Assembly (NCBI GenBank): GCA_005791165.1
Contig: SXXW01000025.1
Location: 62,001-126,000, forward strand
DNA from: Cytophagaceae bacterium
GTDB lineage: Bacteria > Bacteroidota > Bacteroidia > Cytophagales > Spirosomataceae
Reading direction: 5' to 3'
Length of the DNA stretch: 64,000 bases
Shown: positions 15,750 to 25,343 of the stretch, one piece after another
Layout of the letters: each line of letters starts with the position of its first letter
Position numbering within the stretch: position 1 is the stretch's first letter
Notes under the pieces: model-generated
The model's database searches: none
What the model saw: only the letters and a program-made list of their open reading frames with translations
What the model was told of the DNA's origin: nothing
Translations under genes and position numbers: made by a program

Positions 15750-18700
15750 ATGGTACAACAATTCATAACCCGACCGGTATTGTCGATCGTCGTATCGATC
15801 TTTATCGTGATTTTAGGGGTGATTGCCATGCAGCAATTGCCCATAACCCAATTTCCAGATATTGTTCCGCCGGCCGTCACCGTCACCACTAAGTATACGG
15901 GAGCAAACGCGGAAGTATGCGCTAAAGCCGTAGTCACCCCGCTTGAACGCGCGATCAATGGAGTAGCTGGCATGACTTACATGACATCTGTTTCAGGGAA
16001 TGATGGAACCAGTATTATTCAAGTCTATTTTCAAGTAGGAACTGATCCGGACGTCGCGGCGGTCAACGTACAAACTCGGGTTCAAACCGTACTCGATGAA
16101 TTGCCTGAAGAAGTAATCAAAGCTGGGGTAATTACAGAAAAAGAGGTGAACAGTATGTTGCTCTATTTGAATCTTTTGAGCGAGGATGCGGACATCGACG
16201 AGAAGTTCATTTATAATTTTGCAGACATTAACGTGCTTCCCGAATTAAAAAGAATTGACGGGGTTGGGTTTGCGGACATCATGGGCCAAAGAGAATATGC
16301 GATGCGTATTTGGTTGCACCCTGATCGTTTATTTGCATATAAACTCTCCGCAGAAGATGTTATTCAAGCTTTGCGCAATCAAAATGTGGAGGCGGCTCCC
16401 GGCAAAATTGGGGAAAGCTCAGGTAAACATCCGCAGGCTTTACAATATGTCATGCGTTATACAGGGAAGTTTACTCAAGTGGCTGAATATGAAAGCTTAG
16501 TCATTAAGGCAACTGAGACAGGCCAAATATTACGTTTGAAAGATTTGGCAGATGTGGAATTTGGGTCCTTAGATTACGACGTGCTTTCGAAAGAAAATGG
16601 CCGACCTTCTGCTGCCATTTTATTAAAGCAAAGACCGGGTTCAAATGCAGCAGAAGTAATTGAAAATGTTAAAAAGCGATTAGCTGAATTGAAAACGACC
16701 ACTTTTCCTCCAGGCATGGGATTTACGATTTCGTATGACGTTTCCCGTTTCTTGGATGCATCGATTCACGAGGTTATCAAGACTTTATTAGAAGCATTTC
16801 TGCTCGTAGCGCTCGTGGTTTTTATCTTCTTGCAAGATTGGCGTGCGACTTTAGTGCCCATTATTGCCGTGCCCGTTTCCTTGGTTGGGACGTTCACTTT
16901 TATGCTCGGTTTTGGATTTTCAATTAATTTATTGACTTTGTTTTCTTTGGTTTTAGCCATTGGAATTGTCGTCGATAATGCGATTGTGGTCGTGGAGGCG
17001 GTTCATGCCAAAATGGAAGAAAAAGACATGCCTGTTTTAGCTGCGACTCAAGAGGCGATGCACGAAATTTCAGGGGCAATTTTAGCGATTACCTTAGTGA
17101 TGGGTGCGGTGTTTGTTCCAGTTGCTTTTCTTTCAGGGCCGATAGGCGTATTCTTCCGACAATTTTCAGTGACCATGGCCATTTCCATTGCTTTGTCAGG
17201 TTTGACGGCATTGACTTTAACTCCCGCATTATGCGTGTTATTATTGAAAAAGCCAGAACATAATCAAAACAATTGGCTAGGGAAATTCTTCCATGCCTTC
17301 AATCATCGCTACGATCAAATCGCACAAAAATACTTGGTTTGGGTAGGCGCTTTGATCAGTAAACGAATTTTGATGTGGTTGATTTTGCTTGGTTCCGTCG
17401 TCGGAACAGTGGTTCTATCTGGTATCGTTCCTAGTGGATTTATTCCTTCGGAGGATCAAGGAACTTTATATGTCAACGCAACAACTCCGGCGGGAGCGAC
17501 CTTGGAAAGGACGGAGGGTGTGATGGACCAAGTGTTTAAATCGATTAAAGAAGTGGATGCCATTGAGTCTTTTTCAACTTTAGCCGGATTTAGTTTGCTA
17601 ACAGATGGTTCAGGGGCTTCGTATGGAACTGGGATTATCACCTTAAAACCTTGGGATGAGCGCAAGGAAACGGTAGATGAATTAACTGAGATTATTCGGA
17701 AAAAAACGAACGGAATCAAGGATGCCAGCATTCAATTTTTCCCGCCGCCAGCCGTTCCAGGGTTTGGAAATGCCTCAGGTTTTGAATTTAGAATTCAAGA
17801 TCGAAGTGGTTCAGGGGATTTACAGAAATTGGCAACAGTGGCCAATGACTTTGCTAAAAAACTCAATGTAGTGCCTGAGATTCAAAATACTTTCTCCAGT
17901 TTTGATCCAAGTTTTCCACAATATATGTTGGAAGTAGACCAAGAAGCCGCTGCTCAAAAAGGAGTTAATGTCTTGCCAGCCATGGACAACTTACAAACTT
18001 TATTGGGCAGTTTTTATGCGACAAATTTTATCCGCTTTGGCCAGATGTATAAGGTTATGGTGCAGGTGGATCCGCGTTACCGCGCGCATCCAGATGATGT
18101 GTTGAAGTTTTACGCCAAAAATAAAGCTGGCGAAATGGTTCCCTATTCATCTTTCGTAAAGATGAAACGTGTCTATGGGCCGGAGCAATTTACGCGCTAC
18201 AACATGTTTACCTCAGCAATGGTCAATGGAGAACCGGCCCCGGGTTTCTCCTCAGGAGCCGTTTTGGATATCATTCGGGCAGAGGCGGTGAAAAGTTTGC
18301 CACGTGGTTATACGCTCGAGTGGTCAGGTATGACGCGTGAAGAGGATTTAGCAGGGAACCAAGCAATATTCATTTTTGCGATCTGTTTACTATTCGTGTA
18401 TTTATTATTGGCTGCGCAATACGAGTCGTTTTTGCTACCATTTCCGGTGCTTCTCTTTTTGCCGATGGGAGCTATGGGCACCTACGCTTTCTTATATTTA
18501 TTTGGTTTGCAAAACAACATTTATGCCCAAGTAGCACTGGTGATGTTGATCGGTTTGCTAGGTAAAAATGCCATTTTGATTGTCGAGTTTGCAATTGCAA
18601 AACAAAAGGAAGGGGCATCGATCATCGAGGCGGCTAAAGAAGGAGCTTTCTCAAGATTACGCCCCATTTTGATGACTTCTTTCGCCTTTGTGGCAGGATT

Positions 18701-18869
18701 AATTCCGCTTATGATTGCATCTGGGGCAGGTGCGATTGGAAATAGAACGATTGGTACTGCCTCCGCTGGCGGGATGATTTTGGGTACGGTAGGAGGTCTT
18801 TTGGTGATTCCGGGATTGTATGTGGTATTCGCATCGCTCTCGGCTAAAATGTCTAAAAATGAAAAATAA
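15750..18869 (+). CDS. RND multidrug efflux pump, HAE1 (AcrB) family
   Basis: A 1039-residue inner-membrane proton-driven exporter, full length for the family. The N-terminus (FITRPVLSIVVSIFIVILG, then LPITQFPDI) and the duplicated layout of a TM segment, large periplasmic loop and TM bundle are typical. Motif A reads IGIVVDNAIVVVEAV: the two aspartates of the AcrB proton relay (D407/D408) correspond to Asp409 and Asn410 here. The relay lysine is kept in LLGKNAILIVEFA. Substrates are likely hydrophobic drugs or dyes but cannot be read from sequence. No adjacent TetR or MarR regulator is present. Confidence 0.95.
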   Translation: MVQQFITRPVLSIVVSIFIVILGVIAMQQLPITQFPDIVPPAVTVTTKYTGANAEVCAKAVVTPLERAINGVAGMTYMTSVSGNDGTSIIQVYFQVGTDPDVAAVNVQTRVQTVLDELPEEVIKAGVITEKEVNSMLLYLNLLSEDADIDEKFIYNFADINVLPELKRIDGVGFADIMGQREYAMRIWLHPDRLFAYKLSAEDVIQALRNQNVEAAPGKIGESSGKHPQALQYVMRYTGKFTQVAEYESLVIKATETGQILRLKDLADVEFGSLDYDVLSKENGRPSAAILLKQRPGSNAAEVIENVKKRLAELKTTTFPPGMGFTISYDVSRFLDASIHEVIKTLLEAFLLVALVVFIFLQDWRATLVPIIAVPVSLVGTFTFMLGFGFSINLLTLFSLVLAIGIVVDNAIVVVEAVHAKMEEKDMPVLAATQEAMHEISGAILAITLVMGAVFVPVAFLSGPIGVFFRQFSVTMAISIALSGLTALTLTPALCVLLLKKPEHNQNNWLGKFFHAFNHRYDQIAQKYLVWVGALISKRILMWLILLGSVVGTVVLSGIVPSGFIPSEDQGTLYVNATTPAGATLERTEGVMDQVFKSIKEVDAIESFSTLAGFSLLTDGSGASYGTGIITLKPWDERKETVDELTEIIRKKTNGIKDASIQFFPPPAVPGFGNASGFEFRIQDRSGSGDLQKLATVANDFAKKLNVVPEIQNTFSSFDPSFPQYMLEVDQEAAAQKGVNVLPAMDNLQTLLGSFYATNFIRFGQMYKVMVQVDPRYRAHPDDVLKFYAKNKAGEMVPYSSFVKMKRVYGPEQFTRYNMFTSAMVNGEPAPGFSSGAVLDIIRAEAVKSLPRGYTLEWSGMTREEDLAGNQAIFIFAICLLFVYLLLAAQYESFLLPFPVLLFLPMGAMGTYAFLYLFGLQNNIYAQVALVMLIGLLGKNAILIVEFAIAKQKEGASIIEAAKEGAFSRLRPILMTSFAFVAGLIPLMIASGAGAIGNRTIGTASAGGMILGTVGGLLVIPGLYVVFASLSAKMSKNEK

Positions 18870-20283
18870 CTTTATTATACTATTGATAGCCTTGAGTTTG
18901 TCGTCTTGTACGTCGAGCATTTTGAAGGAGCAACTTAAAATAAATGCTGAAATTGAAACTTATCGAGTTTCAAAAGAAAATTCCTCCGTTTCAGATGTAC
19001 AAGAATGTTGGAAGCGGGACACCTTGTTATTGCAATTAATAGACTCCGTTTTGATTCGAAGTAATGACATTAAGATTGGCTTTTTGGAAGTTGCGATGCT
19101 AAAGGCTGATTTTGGATACCAAAGAGGTTTAAGAAAACCGGTCGTGAATGGAATAATTCAGCCCAGCATGAGGCGATTTGGAAAATATACGATGGATGCG
19201 GTGGGTAATTACGATACCCAATTTTCTACTAATATTACTAAAGAACAAATCATTCCAGAAAATTTACCTGATTTACAAATCGGCTTGCAATCAAGTTGGG
19301 AAATGGATATTTGGGGGAAATTAGCCAAACGGAAAAAGGCAAGTGCCCTCCGTTATTTGGCCTCAGAATCAGGGCAGCAATGGTTAATCACTTCCATAGT
19401 GGCAGAAGTGGCAAGTTCGTATGGTCAGCTGATTGCATTAGACAAAGAGTTGGACATCTTAAAATCCAACATCGAAATTCAACGAAAGGCCTTCGAATTA
19501 GTGCAAGTACAGAAAGAAGCAGGGGCGGTGAATGAGTCAGCTGTCCAACAGTTAGAGGCACAATGGTTAAACTCACGGGCTCAGGAAGGAGATGTGCTCC
19601 AACAAATTATTAGTTTAGAAAATGAAATCCGTCTCTTTTTGAATAAGCCTAACGCCCCGATTAAACGATCAAAATTTCCTTTTCAATGCGCGTTGGATAG
19701 TAGTTTATTTGCTCGGGTGAAAATAGATCAATTAGAGAATAGGCCAGATATTAGACAGGCAAAATTGAATTTGATGGCTGCCTTTGAAACAAAGGAAAGT
19801 GCGGTTTTAGCCTTGAAGCCTTCTGTTGTTCTATCCGGTATTTTAGGCGTGCAAGGGTTTCAACCCGCTTATTTATTTCAACTTCCAGCCTCCATTGCTT
19901 ATCAATTGATTGGAGGAATCACGAGTCCTTGGTTGAACCGATCAGCCTTAACCGCTGATATTTTGCGCTCCGAATCGCATTGGAAGTCGCAGGATTTAGC
20001 CTATCAAAATGTGCTAGTGAAGGGGTATCTGGAATGGGATACTCAGGTAAAGTCATTAGCCTATTTGCAAAAACAGCAACAACTCAAGCAAAGAGAAGTG
20101 CTATTAACGAAGGGAGCTATCAATACAGTGGGAACTCTCTTTTTAACGGCTAATGCAAGTTATTTAGAAGTTTTGACCGCGCAACAAAATGCCTTGCGAT
20201 CGGAATTAGAGCTATTAGAAATATCTCGAAATCAGTGGATGCGTGCGATTAACTTGTACCGAGTTTTAGGAGGAGGCTGGTAG
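18859..20283 (+). CDS. Outer-membrane efflux factor, TolC/NodT family lipoprotein
   Basis: About 474 residues. ATG 18859 is chosen because it begins a lipoprotein signal peptide (MKNNFIILLIALSLSSC, lipidated Cys17); the longer frame from 18820 adds only residues inside the pump gene. It overlaps the pump gene by 11 bases, so translation is probably coupled. Family marks are LQIGLQSSWEMDIWGKLAKRK, ENRPDIRQAKLNL and long amphipathic helices, as expected of the TolC barrel and tunnel. It completes the tripartite efflux system. It ends tail-to-tail with purN, overlapping by 18 bases. Confidence 0.92.
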   Translation: MKNNFIILLIALSLSSCTSSILKEQLKINAEIETYRVSKENSSVSDVQECWKRDTLLLQLIDSVLIRSNDIKIGFLEVAMLKADFGYQRGLRKPVVNGIIQPSMRRFGKYTMDAVGNYDTQFSTNITKEQIIPENLPDLQIGLQSSWEMDIWGKLAKRKKASALRYLASESGQQWLITSIVAEVASSYGQLIALDKELDILKSNIEIQRKAFELVQVQKEAGAVNESAVQQLEAQWLNSRAQEGDVLQQIISLENEIRLFLNKPNAPIKRSKFPFQCALDSSLFARVKIDQLENRPDIRQAKLNLMAAFETKESAVLALKPSVVLSGILGVQGFQPAYLFQLPASIAYQLIGGITSPWLNRSALTADILRSESHWKSQDLAYQNVLVKGYLEWDTQVKSLAYLQKQQQLKQREVLLTKGAINTVGTLFLTANASYLEVLTAQQNALRSELELLEISRNQWMRAINLYRVLGGGW

Positions 20284-20838
20284 CACAAGGCTTGCAATTA
20301 CTTTTGGGAAATCTCGATGCTCTAAAACTTGGCCTTTTTTCGCCACATCTTCAGGGCTGTCGCTTGGATCTACGGCAAAATAGCTTTGGAAAATAATGCC
20401 ACCCTCATCGTAATGTTCATTCACGAAATGAATGGTGATTCCGGATACTTTCTCGCCTGCTTCCACGACGGCCTCATGAACAAAGTGTCCATACATGCCT
20501 TTTCCGCCAAATTTTGGCAATAGTGCAGGATGTAAATTCACAATTCTTTGAGGAAAGGCTTGAATAAAATCGCTTGGAATCAGCCATAAAAAGCCTGCTA
20601 AAATAACCCAATCGGTGTTTAAGGATTGAATTTTTTTCAACAAGGTTCCATCTTTATATTCAGCTCTATTGAAAACAGTGCAGGGAATCGCTAATCTTTC
20701 TGCGCGTGAAATAACACCGGCTTCTGGATTGTTGCTAAAGATATGCGTGATTAAAACCTCATTTGAATCCTTGAAATATTCAAAAATTTTTTCGGCGTTT
20801 GAGCCGGAACCAGAGGCAAAAATGACTAAATTTTTCAA
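20266..20838 (-). CDS. purN: Phosphoribosylglycinamide formyltransferase
   Basis: Transfers a formyl group from 10-formyl-THF to GAR in purine synthesis. Motifs: LVIFASGSGSNAEKI at the N-terminus, LAGFLWLIP, and NLHPALLPKFGGKGMYG with the catalytic Asn/His. HEAVVEAGEKVSGITIHFVNEHYDEG follows, carrying the catalytic Asp. I place the start at a TTG (20838), so that the protein opens directly with the conserved KNLVIFASGSG; a GTG at 20859 would add seven residues. The 3' end overlaps the efflux gene by 18 bases in the opposite direction. Confidence 0.93.
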   Translation of the reverse strand: MKNLVIFASGSGSNAEKIFEYFKDSNEVLITHIFSNNPEAGVISRAERLAIPCTVFNRAEYKDGTLLKKIQSLNTDWVILAGFLWLIPSDFIQAFPQRIVNLHPALLPKFGGKGMYGHFVHEAVVEAGEKVSGITIHFVNEHYDEGGIIFQSYFAVDPSDSPEDVAKKGQVLEHRDFPKVIASLVLPASS

Positions 20839-20919
20839 GGTGATCCAATTAATTATCACAAATTTAGCCTTAAATCAGGAACCTTTTGGGTTTTATGTCA
20901 GTTTTAATTGATATTCTAA

Positions 20920-20927
20920 TAAATTTG
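20920..20927 (+). promoter_or_regulatory. -7 motif close to the bshA start
   Basis: TAAATTTG (TAnnTTTG) ends 4 bases before the bshA ATG. The nearest TTG upstream is only 9 bases away, so the -33 element is not convincing. If it is used, the mRNA would be leaderless or nearly so. Confidence 0.35.
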
Positions 20928-20931
20928 AGGC

Positions 20932-22110
20932 ATGAAAATAGGGATTATTTGTTATCCTACTTATGGTGGAAGTGGTGTGGTGGCCACAGAATTAGGAAAG
21001 GCCTTAGCGTCGGTAGGACACGAAGTACATTTTATTACCTATACCCAACCGCCTCGTTTGGATTTTTTTAGCGAAAATATTTTCTACCACGAAGTTTCCG
21101 TGGCTTCCTATCCTCTGTTTGAATATTTGCCCTACGAATCAGCCTTGGCTAGTAAAATGGTGGATGTTACAATTAACGAGCAGCTTGATTTGATTCATGT
21201 TCACTATGCGATTCCACACGCTTCAGCAGCTTATTTGGCGAAGCAAATTTTAAAATATAAAGGTATTCACGTTCCCGTGATTACCACGCTTCATGGTACC
21301 GACATTACTTTAGTGGGTCGTGATCCGTCTTTCGAGCCAGTGGTTACTTTTTCCATCAATGAATCTGATGGGGTTACAGCGGTTTCTGAAAGTCTAAAAA
21401 ATGATACGTATTCATCCTTTGAAATTTTAAGTAACATTGAGGTGATCCCGAATTTCGTCGACCTTGAGCGATTTAAAAAACAACCTAAAGAGCATTTCAA
21501 ATTAGCCATTTGTCCACATGGAGAAAAGCTATTAATTCATACATCTAATTTCCGGAAAGTAAAAAGGATTGAAGATATCATTCAGGTTTTCGCTAAAGTA
21601 CAAAAGCAGATTCCCTCAAAGTTGTTGTTAGTAGGGGATGGCCCTGAAAGAACCGCTATCGAGGTATTGTGTAGGGAATTGGGTGTTCAGGCAGATGTTC
21701 GTTTTCTAGGTAAATTAGATACGATTGAGGAGGCATTGTCATTGGCCGACTTATTTCTACTTACTTCCGAAAAGGAAAGTTTTGGTTTATCTGCATTGGA
21801 AGCGATGGCCTGTGAAGTACCTGTCATTTCCTCAAATGCCGGCGGTATAACGGAGGTAAATATTCATGGAGAAACAGGATTTGTCAGTGAAATCGGAGAT
21901 GTGGATGATATGGCAAAAAATGCAATCGCTATTTTGTCGGATCCCGTTTTACATGCGACCATGAAAAAAAATGCATTAGAACGTGCCAAATTATTTGACA
22001 TCAAAAAGATTCTACCCTTATACGAGAAGTATTACGAAAAAATCGTGGGTCAAAGTTGGCGCTTCCCCAACCCCAATCTTTTAGAAAACGATACGGAAAT
22101 CGAAGACTAA
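20932..22110 (+). CDS. bshA: N-acetyl-alpha-D-glucosaminyl L-malate synthase
   Basis: First step of bacillithiol synthesis: a GT4 retaining glycosyltransferase joining UDP-GlcNAc and L-malate. Its 392 residues begin with the diagnostic KIGIICYPTYGGSGVVATELG and have HVHYAIPHASAAYLAKQ. TTLHGTDITLVGRDPSFEP follows, and the C-terminal nucleotide-sugar site is EKESFGLSALEAMACEVPVISS. bshB and bshC are not in the window. It ends convergent with folK, the two stops sharing CTAA. Confidence 0.94.
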   Translation: MKIGIICYPTYGGSGVVATELGKALASVGHEVHFITYTQPPRLDFFSENIFYHEVSVASYPLFEYLPYESALASKMVDVTINEQLDLIHVHYAIPHASAAYLAKQILKYKGIHVPVITTLHGTDITLVGRDPSFEPVVTFSINESDGVTAVSESLKNDTYSSFEILSNIEVIPNFVDLERFKKQPKEHFKLAICPHGEKLLIHTSNFRKVKRIEDIIQVFAKVQKQIPSKLLLVGDGPERTAIEVLCRELGVQADVRFLGKLDTIEEALSLADLFLLTSEKESFGLSALEAMACEVPVISSNAGGITEVNIHGETGFVSEIGDVDDMAKNAIAILSDPVLHATMKKNALERAKLFDIKKILPLYEKYYEKIVGQSWRFPNPNLLENDTEIED

Positions 22111-22592
22111 TCCATCACTTGAACGCTTTGAAGATCAGTTGTTTGTTCCAATAATTCCAACATGCTTTGTTGGAGAACGGGATGTATAAAATGGGGAGCA
22201 ATCTCAGCCATGGGAATTAAAACAAAGCGTCTATTGGCGATTTGAGGATGTGGGATATCAAGATTTTCACTGCTGATAATTTGATTTTCAACAAATAGAA
22301 TGTCTAGATCCAGAATCCGAGGGCCCCAGATCACATCGCGTCGACGGCCAAAAAACAATTCGATATCTAATAATTCAGATATAATTTTTTCTGGATTTAA
22401 ATCGGTTTCTAAAGAAATTACTTGGTTTAAAAAATCAGCTTGATCTGTTTTCCCCCAAGCAGCCGTTTGATAAATTTTGGAAAATGCAGTGATGCGACCT
22501 ATTTTTTTTTCAATTTCAAGGTATGAGTTTTTAAATATTTCAAGGGTATTTCCTAGATTGCCACCCAAAGAGATAAAAACGATAAAGGACAT
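22107..22592 (-). CDS. folK: 6-hydroxymethyl-7,8-dihydropterin pyrophosphokinase
   Basis: 161 residues; transfers pyrophosphate from ATP to 6-hydroxymethyl-dihydropterin in folate synthesis. Motifs: ISLGGNLGNTLEIF at the N-terminus, YQTAAWGKTDQADFLNQV, and GRRRDVIWGPRILDLDILF with the metal-binding DLDIL. HPQIANRRFVLIPMAEIAP follows. Length and motif order are normal. It is a single gene divergent from the AlgH-like gene 55 bases away, with no folB or folP next to it. Its stop overlaps that of bshA. Confidence 0.95.
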   Translation of the reverse strand: MSFIVFISLGGNLGNTLEIFKNSYLEIEKKIGRITAFSKIYQTAAWGKTDQADFLNQVISLETDLNPEKIISELLDIELFFGRRRDVIWGPRILDLDILFVENQIISSENLDIPHPQIANRRFVLIPMAEIAPHFIHPVLQQSMLELLEQTTDLQSVQVMD

Positions 22593-22647
22593 AGATTTTT
22601 TAATTTAAAACAAGATACGAAATTCCTTTTTATGCTTTTACATTAAC

Positions 22648-23202
22648 ATGGAAGATGAATTAAAACCTGGAGTTCTTTTGATCTCTGAACCATTTCTTGA
22701 AGATTCGGCATTCCATAGGTCTGTGATATTACTATGTGAACATTCTAATTCGCATTCTTTTGGACTCATTTTAAATCAAAAGCAAGAGGTCGTATTTGAT
22801 TCAATTGTAGATGAAAAGGTGCTGGAAAATGTCCCCTTATTTTCAGGAGGTCCTGTAGATCCTACGATCATGCAATTTTTACATCGAAGGCCTGATCTTA
22901 TTCCGGATGGGATTGAAATTTCCAAAGGAATATTTTGGTCGGGAAGTTTTGAAAAAGCCATTGAGCATGTGGTGAGTGGCGCCATCAATTTCAAAGAGAT
23001 CAAATTTTTTATCGGGTATTCGGGTTGGGGCGCGGGCCAACTAGCCCGTGAGGTGAAGCAAAATGCTTGGTATTTACATCCGGCAAGGGAAGATTACGTG
23101 TTTGATGAATCGAATAAAAATTTATGGCGGACAGTACTTTATGATAAGGGAGGGGATTTTCGGGTTTTGTCGACCTATCCGGATGACCCAACATTAAACT
23201 AA
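22648..23202 (+). CDS. YqgE/AlgH family protein
   Basis: 184 residues, cytoplasmic. Typical family phrases are KPGVLLISEPFLEDSAFHRS near the N-terminus, NSHSFGLILNQ and LFSGGPVDPTIMQFLHR. FIGYSGWGAGQLAREVKQNAW follows. The family is widespread; a role in transcriptional control has been proposed for AlgH in Pseudomonas, but the molecular function is unsettled. Its end shares CTAA with the recG stop (23199-23202). Confidence 0.92.
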   Translation: MEDELKPGVLLISEPFLEDSAFHRSVILLCEHSNSHSFGLILNQKQEVVFDSIVDEKVLENVPLFSGGPVDPTIMQFLHRRPDLIPDGIEISKGIFWSGSFEKAIEHVVSGAINFKEIKFFIGYSGWGAGQLAREVKQNAWYLHPAREDYVFDESNKNLWRTVLYDKGGDFRVLSTYPDDPTLN

Positions 23203-25298
23203 CTTATTCGGGCCCAATTGGTCGTATCCTTTTTTTGTTGGCGCACCTGATCTCGAATCATCGCATTTTTATCATGTTCTAAATTGGGATCCTCATTTAA
23301 TATGGAAACCGCGGTCTCCCGGGCCACTTTTAAAATCTCCCCATCTTTGGATAAATCAGCAATCATTAGATCGATAGCCCCACTTTGTCTCGTTCCTCCA
23401 ATATCCCCCGGACCCCTTAATTGTAAATCCACTTCAGCTATTTCAAAGCCATTATTCGTCCTCACCATCGTTTCAATACGCTTTTTTGTATCCGCTGAAA
23501 TTTTGTAGTCGGTGAGTAACAAACAATAACTTTGCTCTGCTCCTCGACCCACCCGGCCTCTGAGTTGGTGTAATTGCGCTAAGCCAAATCGCTCCGCACT
23601 TTCGATAATCATGACTGATGCATTAGGGACGTTTACTCCCACTTCAATCACGGTCGTGGCCACCATGATTTTGGTTTCATTTTTGACAAAACGAGCCATC
23701 TCGAAATCTTTGTCGGCCGGCTTCATTTTTCCATGCAATATCCCCAAAGGTATTTCAGGGAAGGCCCTTGTAATACTTTCGTGCCCATCCATTAAATCTT
23801 TGAAATCCATTTTTTCAGACTCTTCGATGAGTGGATAAACGATGTATACTTGACGCCCTTTTTGAATCTCACTTTGAATAAAACTAAAGACCTGCAAACG
23901 ATGTGAGTCATAGCGGTGAATGGTTTGAATGGGTTTTCTACCCGCAGGTAATTCGTCAATCACGGAAACATCTAAATCCCCATACAAAGTCATGGCCAAA
24001 GTTCTCGGGATCGGAGTTGCCGTCATGACTAAAACATGGGGATGAATTTGCTTATTTTTATCCCAAAGTTTCGCTCTTTGGGCTACCCCAAAACGATGTT
24101 GCTCGTCAATGATACAAAGTCCCAAATTTTTAAATTGGACCACATCTTCAAAAATGGCATGTGTTCCCACTAATATATTCAGGGTTCCCGACTGTAATCC
24201 CTCATGTATTTCCACGCGATCTTTCTTTTTCACAGATCCGGTGAGTTTGGCAATGGAGATGCCCAAAAGATCAGCAAACTTTTTTAATCCTTGAAAATGT
24301 TGGTCGGCTAAAATTTCGGTGGGGGCCAACAAACAAGCCTGGGTTCCATTGTCGATGGCGAGTAACATGGAAATAAAGGCGACAATGGTTTTTCCGGAAC
24401 CCACGTCCCCTTGAAGGAGTCGGTTCATTTGATTGCCAGAGCGCATGTCTTCAAAAATTTCTCGAATAACTTTCTTTTGTGCTTCCGTTAATGAAAAGGG
24501 AAGATGATCCTTGTAAAAGGTAGTTAATAAGGCAGCAGAAGAAAATATTTGGCCTGGAAAAGCAGTTTTGCGAACTAAATTTTGCTTGATTAATCGCAGC
24601 TGATTGTAAAATAATTCTTCAAATTTCAACCGCCTTCTTGCTTGGTGTAGCCAATTTTCCGACTGCGGTAGGTGAATGTGGTAGAGTGCTTCTTGCTTAG
24701 AAATTAATTTAAATTGCTGGATGATCTCTTGAGGCAATGTTTCTCTTATATAGGGAAACGAAACTTCCAACAAATTTTTTTGTAGGGAAGCAATTAATTT
24801 GCTGTCGACGTATTTCTTACGTAATTTTTCAGTCAGTGGATAAATGGGTTGAAAAAATTTCTCAGAAATCTGTGGCCCTTTGTAGACTTCCATCTCAGGA
24901 TGGGTCATTTGAATTTGGCCATTAAAAACCCCGGGCTTGCCGTAAAATAAAAAATCTACTCCGCTAACTAATGATTTTTCAATCCATTTAACTCCTTGGA
25001 ACCAAACTAATTCGATGCACCCCGTTTCATCACAACACTCTGCTACGAGTCTTTCTCTGCGCCCAACGCCTATTTTTTCTTTGTATTTGATGCGTCCAAT
25101 AAATTGGACATTTTCCATTTGATCATTGATTTCAGCGATAGGCGTTAGTAAAGTTCTATCTTCATATCTGAATGGAAAATATTGGATCAGGTCCCCAAAT
25201 GTGAATAGCCCTAATTCCGATTGCAGTAATGACAAGCGAGCAGGAGTCATCCCGCGCAAAGTCGCTAAATCTGATTCGAAAAAATGGGATGTGGACAT
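23199..25298 (-). CDS. recG: ATP-dependent DNA helicase RecG
   Basis: 699 residues; remodels stalled replication forks and Holliday junctions. The N-terminal wedge domain (OB-fold, residues ~55-150) precedes the superfamily 2 helicase core. Motif I is LLQGDVGSGKTIVAF, motif II DEQHRFGVAQR and motif III TATPIPRTLAMTLYGDLD. The C-terminal motifs are TTVIEVGVNVPNASVMIIE and QLHQLRGRVGRG. All motifs are intact and the length is normal. It is divergent from the CHU_C gene 45 bases away and convergent with the AlgH-like gene. Confidence 0.97.
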   Translation of the reverse strand: MSTSHFFESDLATLRGMTPARLSLLQSELGLFTFGDLIQYFPFRYEDRTLLTPIAEINDQMENVQFIGRIKYKEKIGVGRRERLVAECCDETGCIELVWFQGVKWIEKSLVSGVDFLFYGKPGVFNGQIQMTHPEMEVYKGPQISEKFFQPIYPLTEKLRKKYVDSKLIASLQKNLLEVSFPYIRETLPQEIIQQFKLISKQEALYHIHLPQSENWLHQARRRLKFEELFYNQLRLIKQNLVRKTAFPGQIFSSAALLTTFYKDHLPFSLTEAQKKVIREIFEDMRSGNQMNRLLQGDVGSGKTIVAFISMLLAIDNGTQACLLAPTEILADQHFQGLKKFADLLGISIAKLTGSVKKKDRVEIHEGLQSGTLNILVGTHAIFEDVVQFKNLGLCIIDEQHRFGVAQRAKLWDKNKQIHPHVLVMTATPIPRTLAMTLYGDLDVSVIDELPAGRKPIQTIHRYDSHRLQVFSFIQSEIQKGRQVYIVYPLIEESEKMDFKDLMDGHESITRAFPEIPLGILHGKMKPADKDFEMARFVKNETKIMVATTVIEVGVNVPNASVMIIESAERFGLAQLHQLRGRVGRGAEQSYCLLLTDYKISADTKKRIETMVRTNNGFEIAEVDLQLRGPGDIGGTRQSGAIDLMIADLSKDGEILKVARETAVSILNEDPNLEHDKNAMIRDQVRQQKKDTTNWARIS

Positions 25299-25343
25299 TG
25301 ATCAAAAATTTTGTGAATTTAGGTATATTTACAAAACCTTTAC

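Noticed and set aside
18820-18858. Upstream-extended start of the outer-membrane efflux gene
   Set aside because: ATG 18859 begins a perfect lipoprotein signal peptide, and the extension would place charged residues before it.
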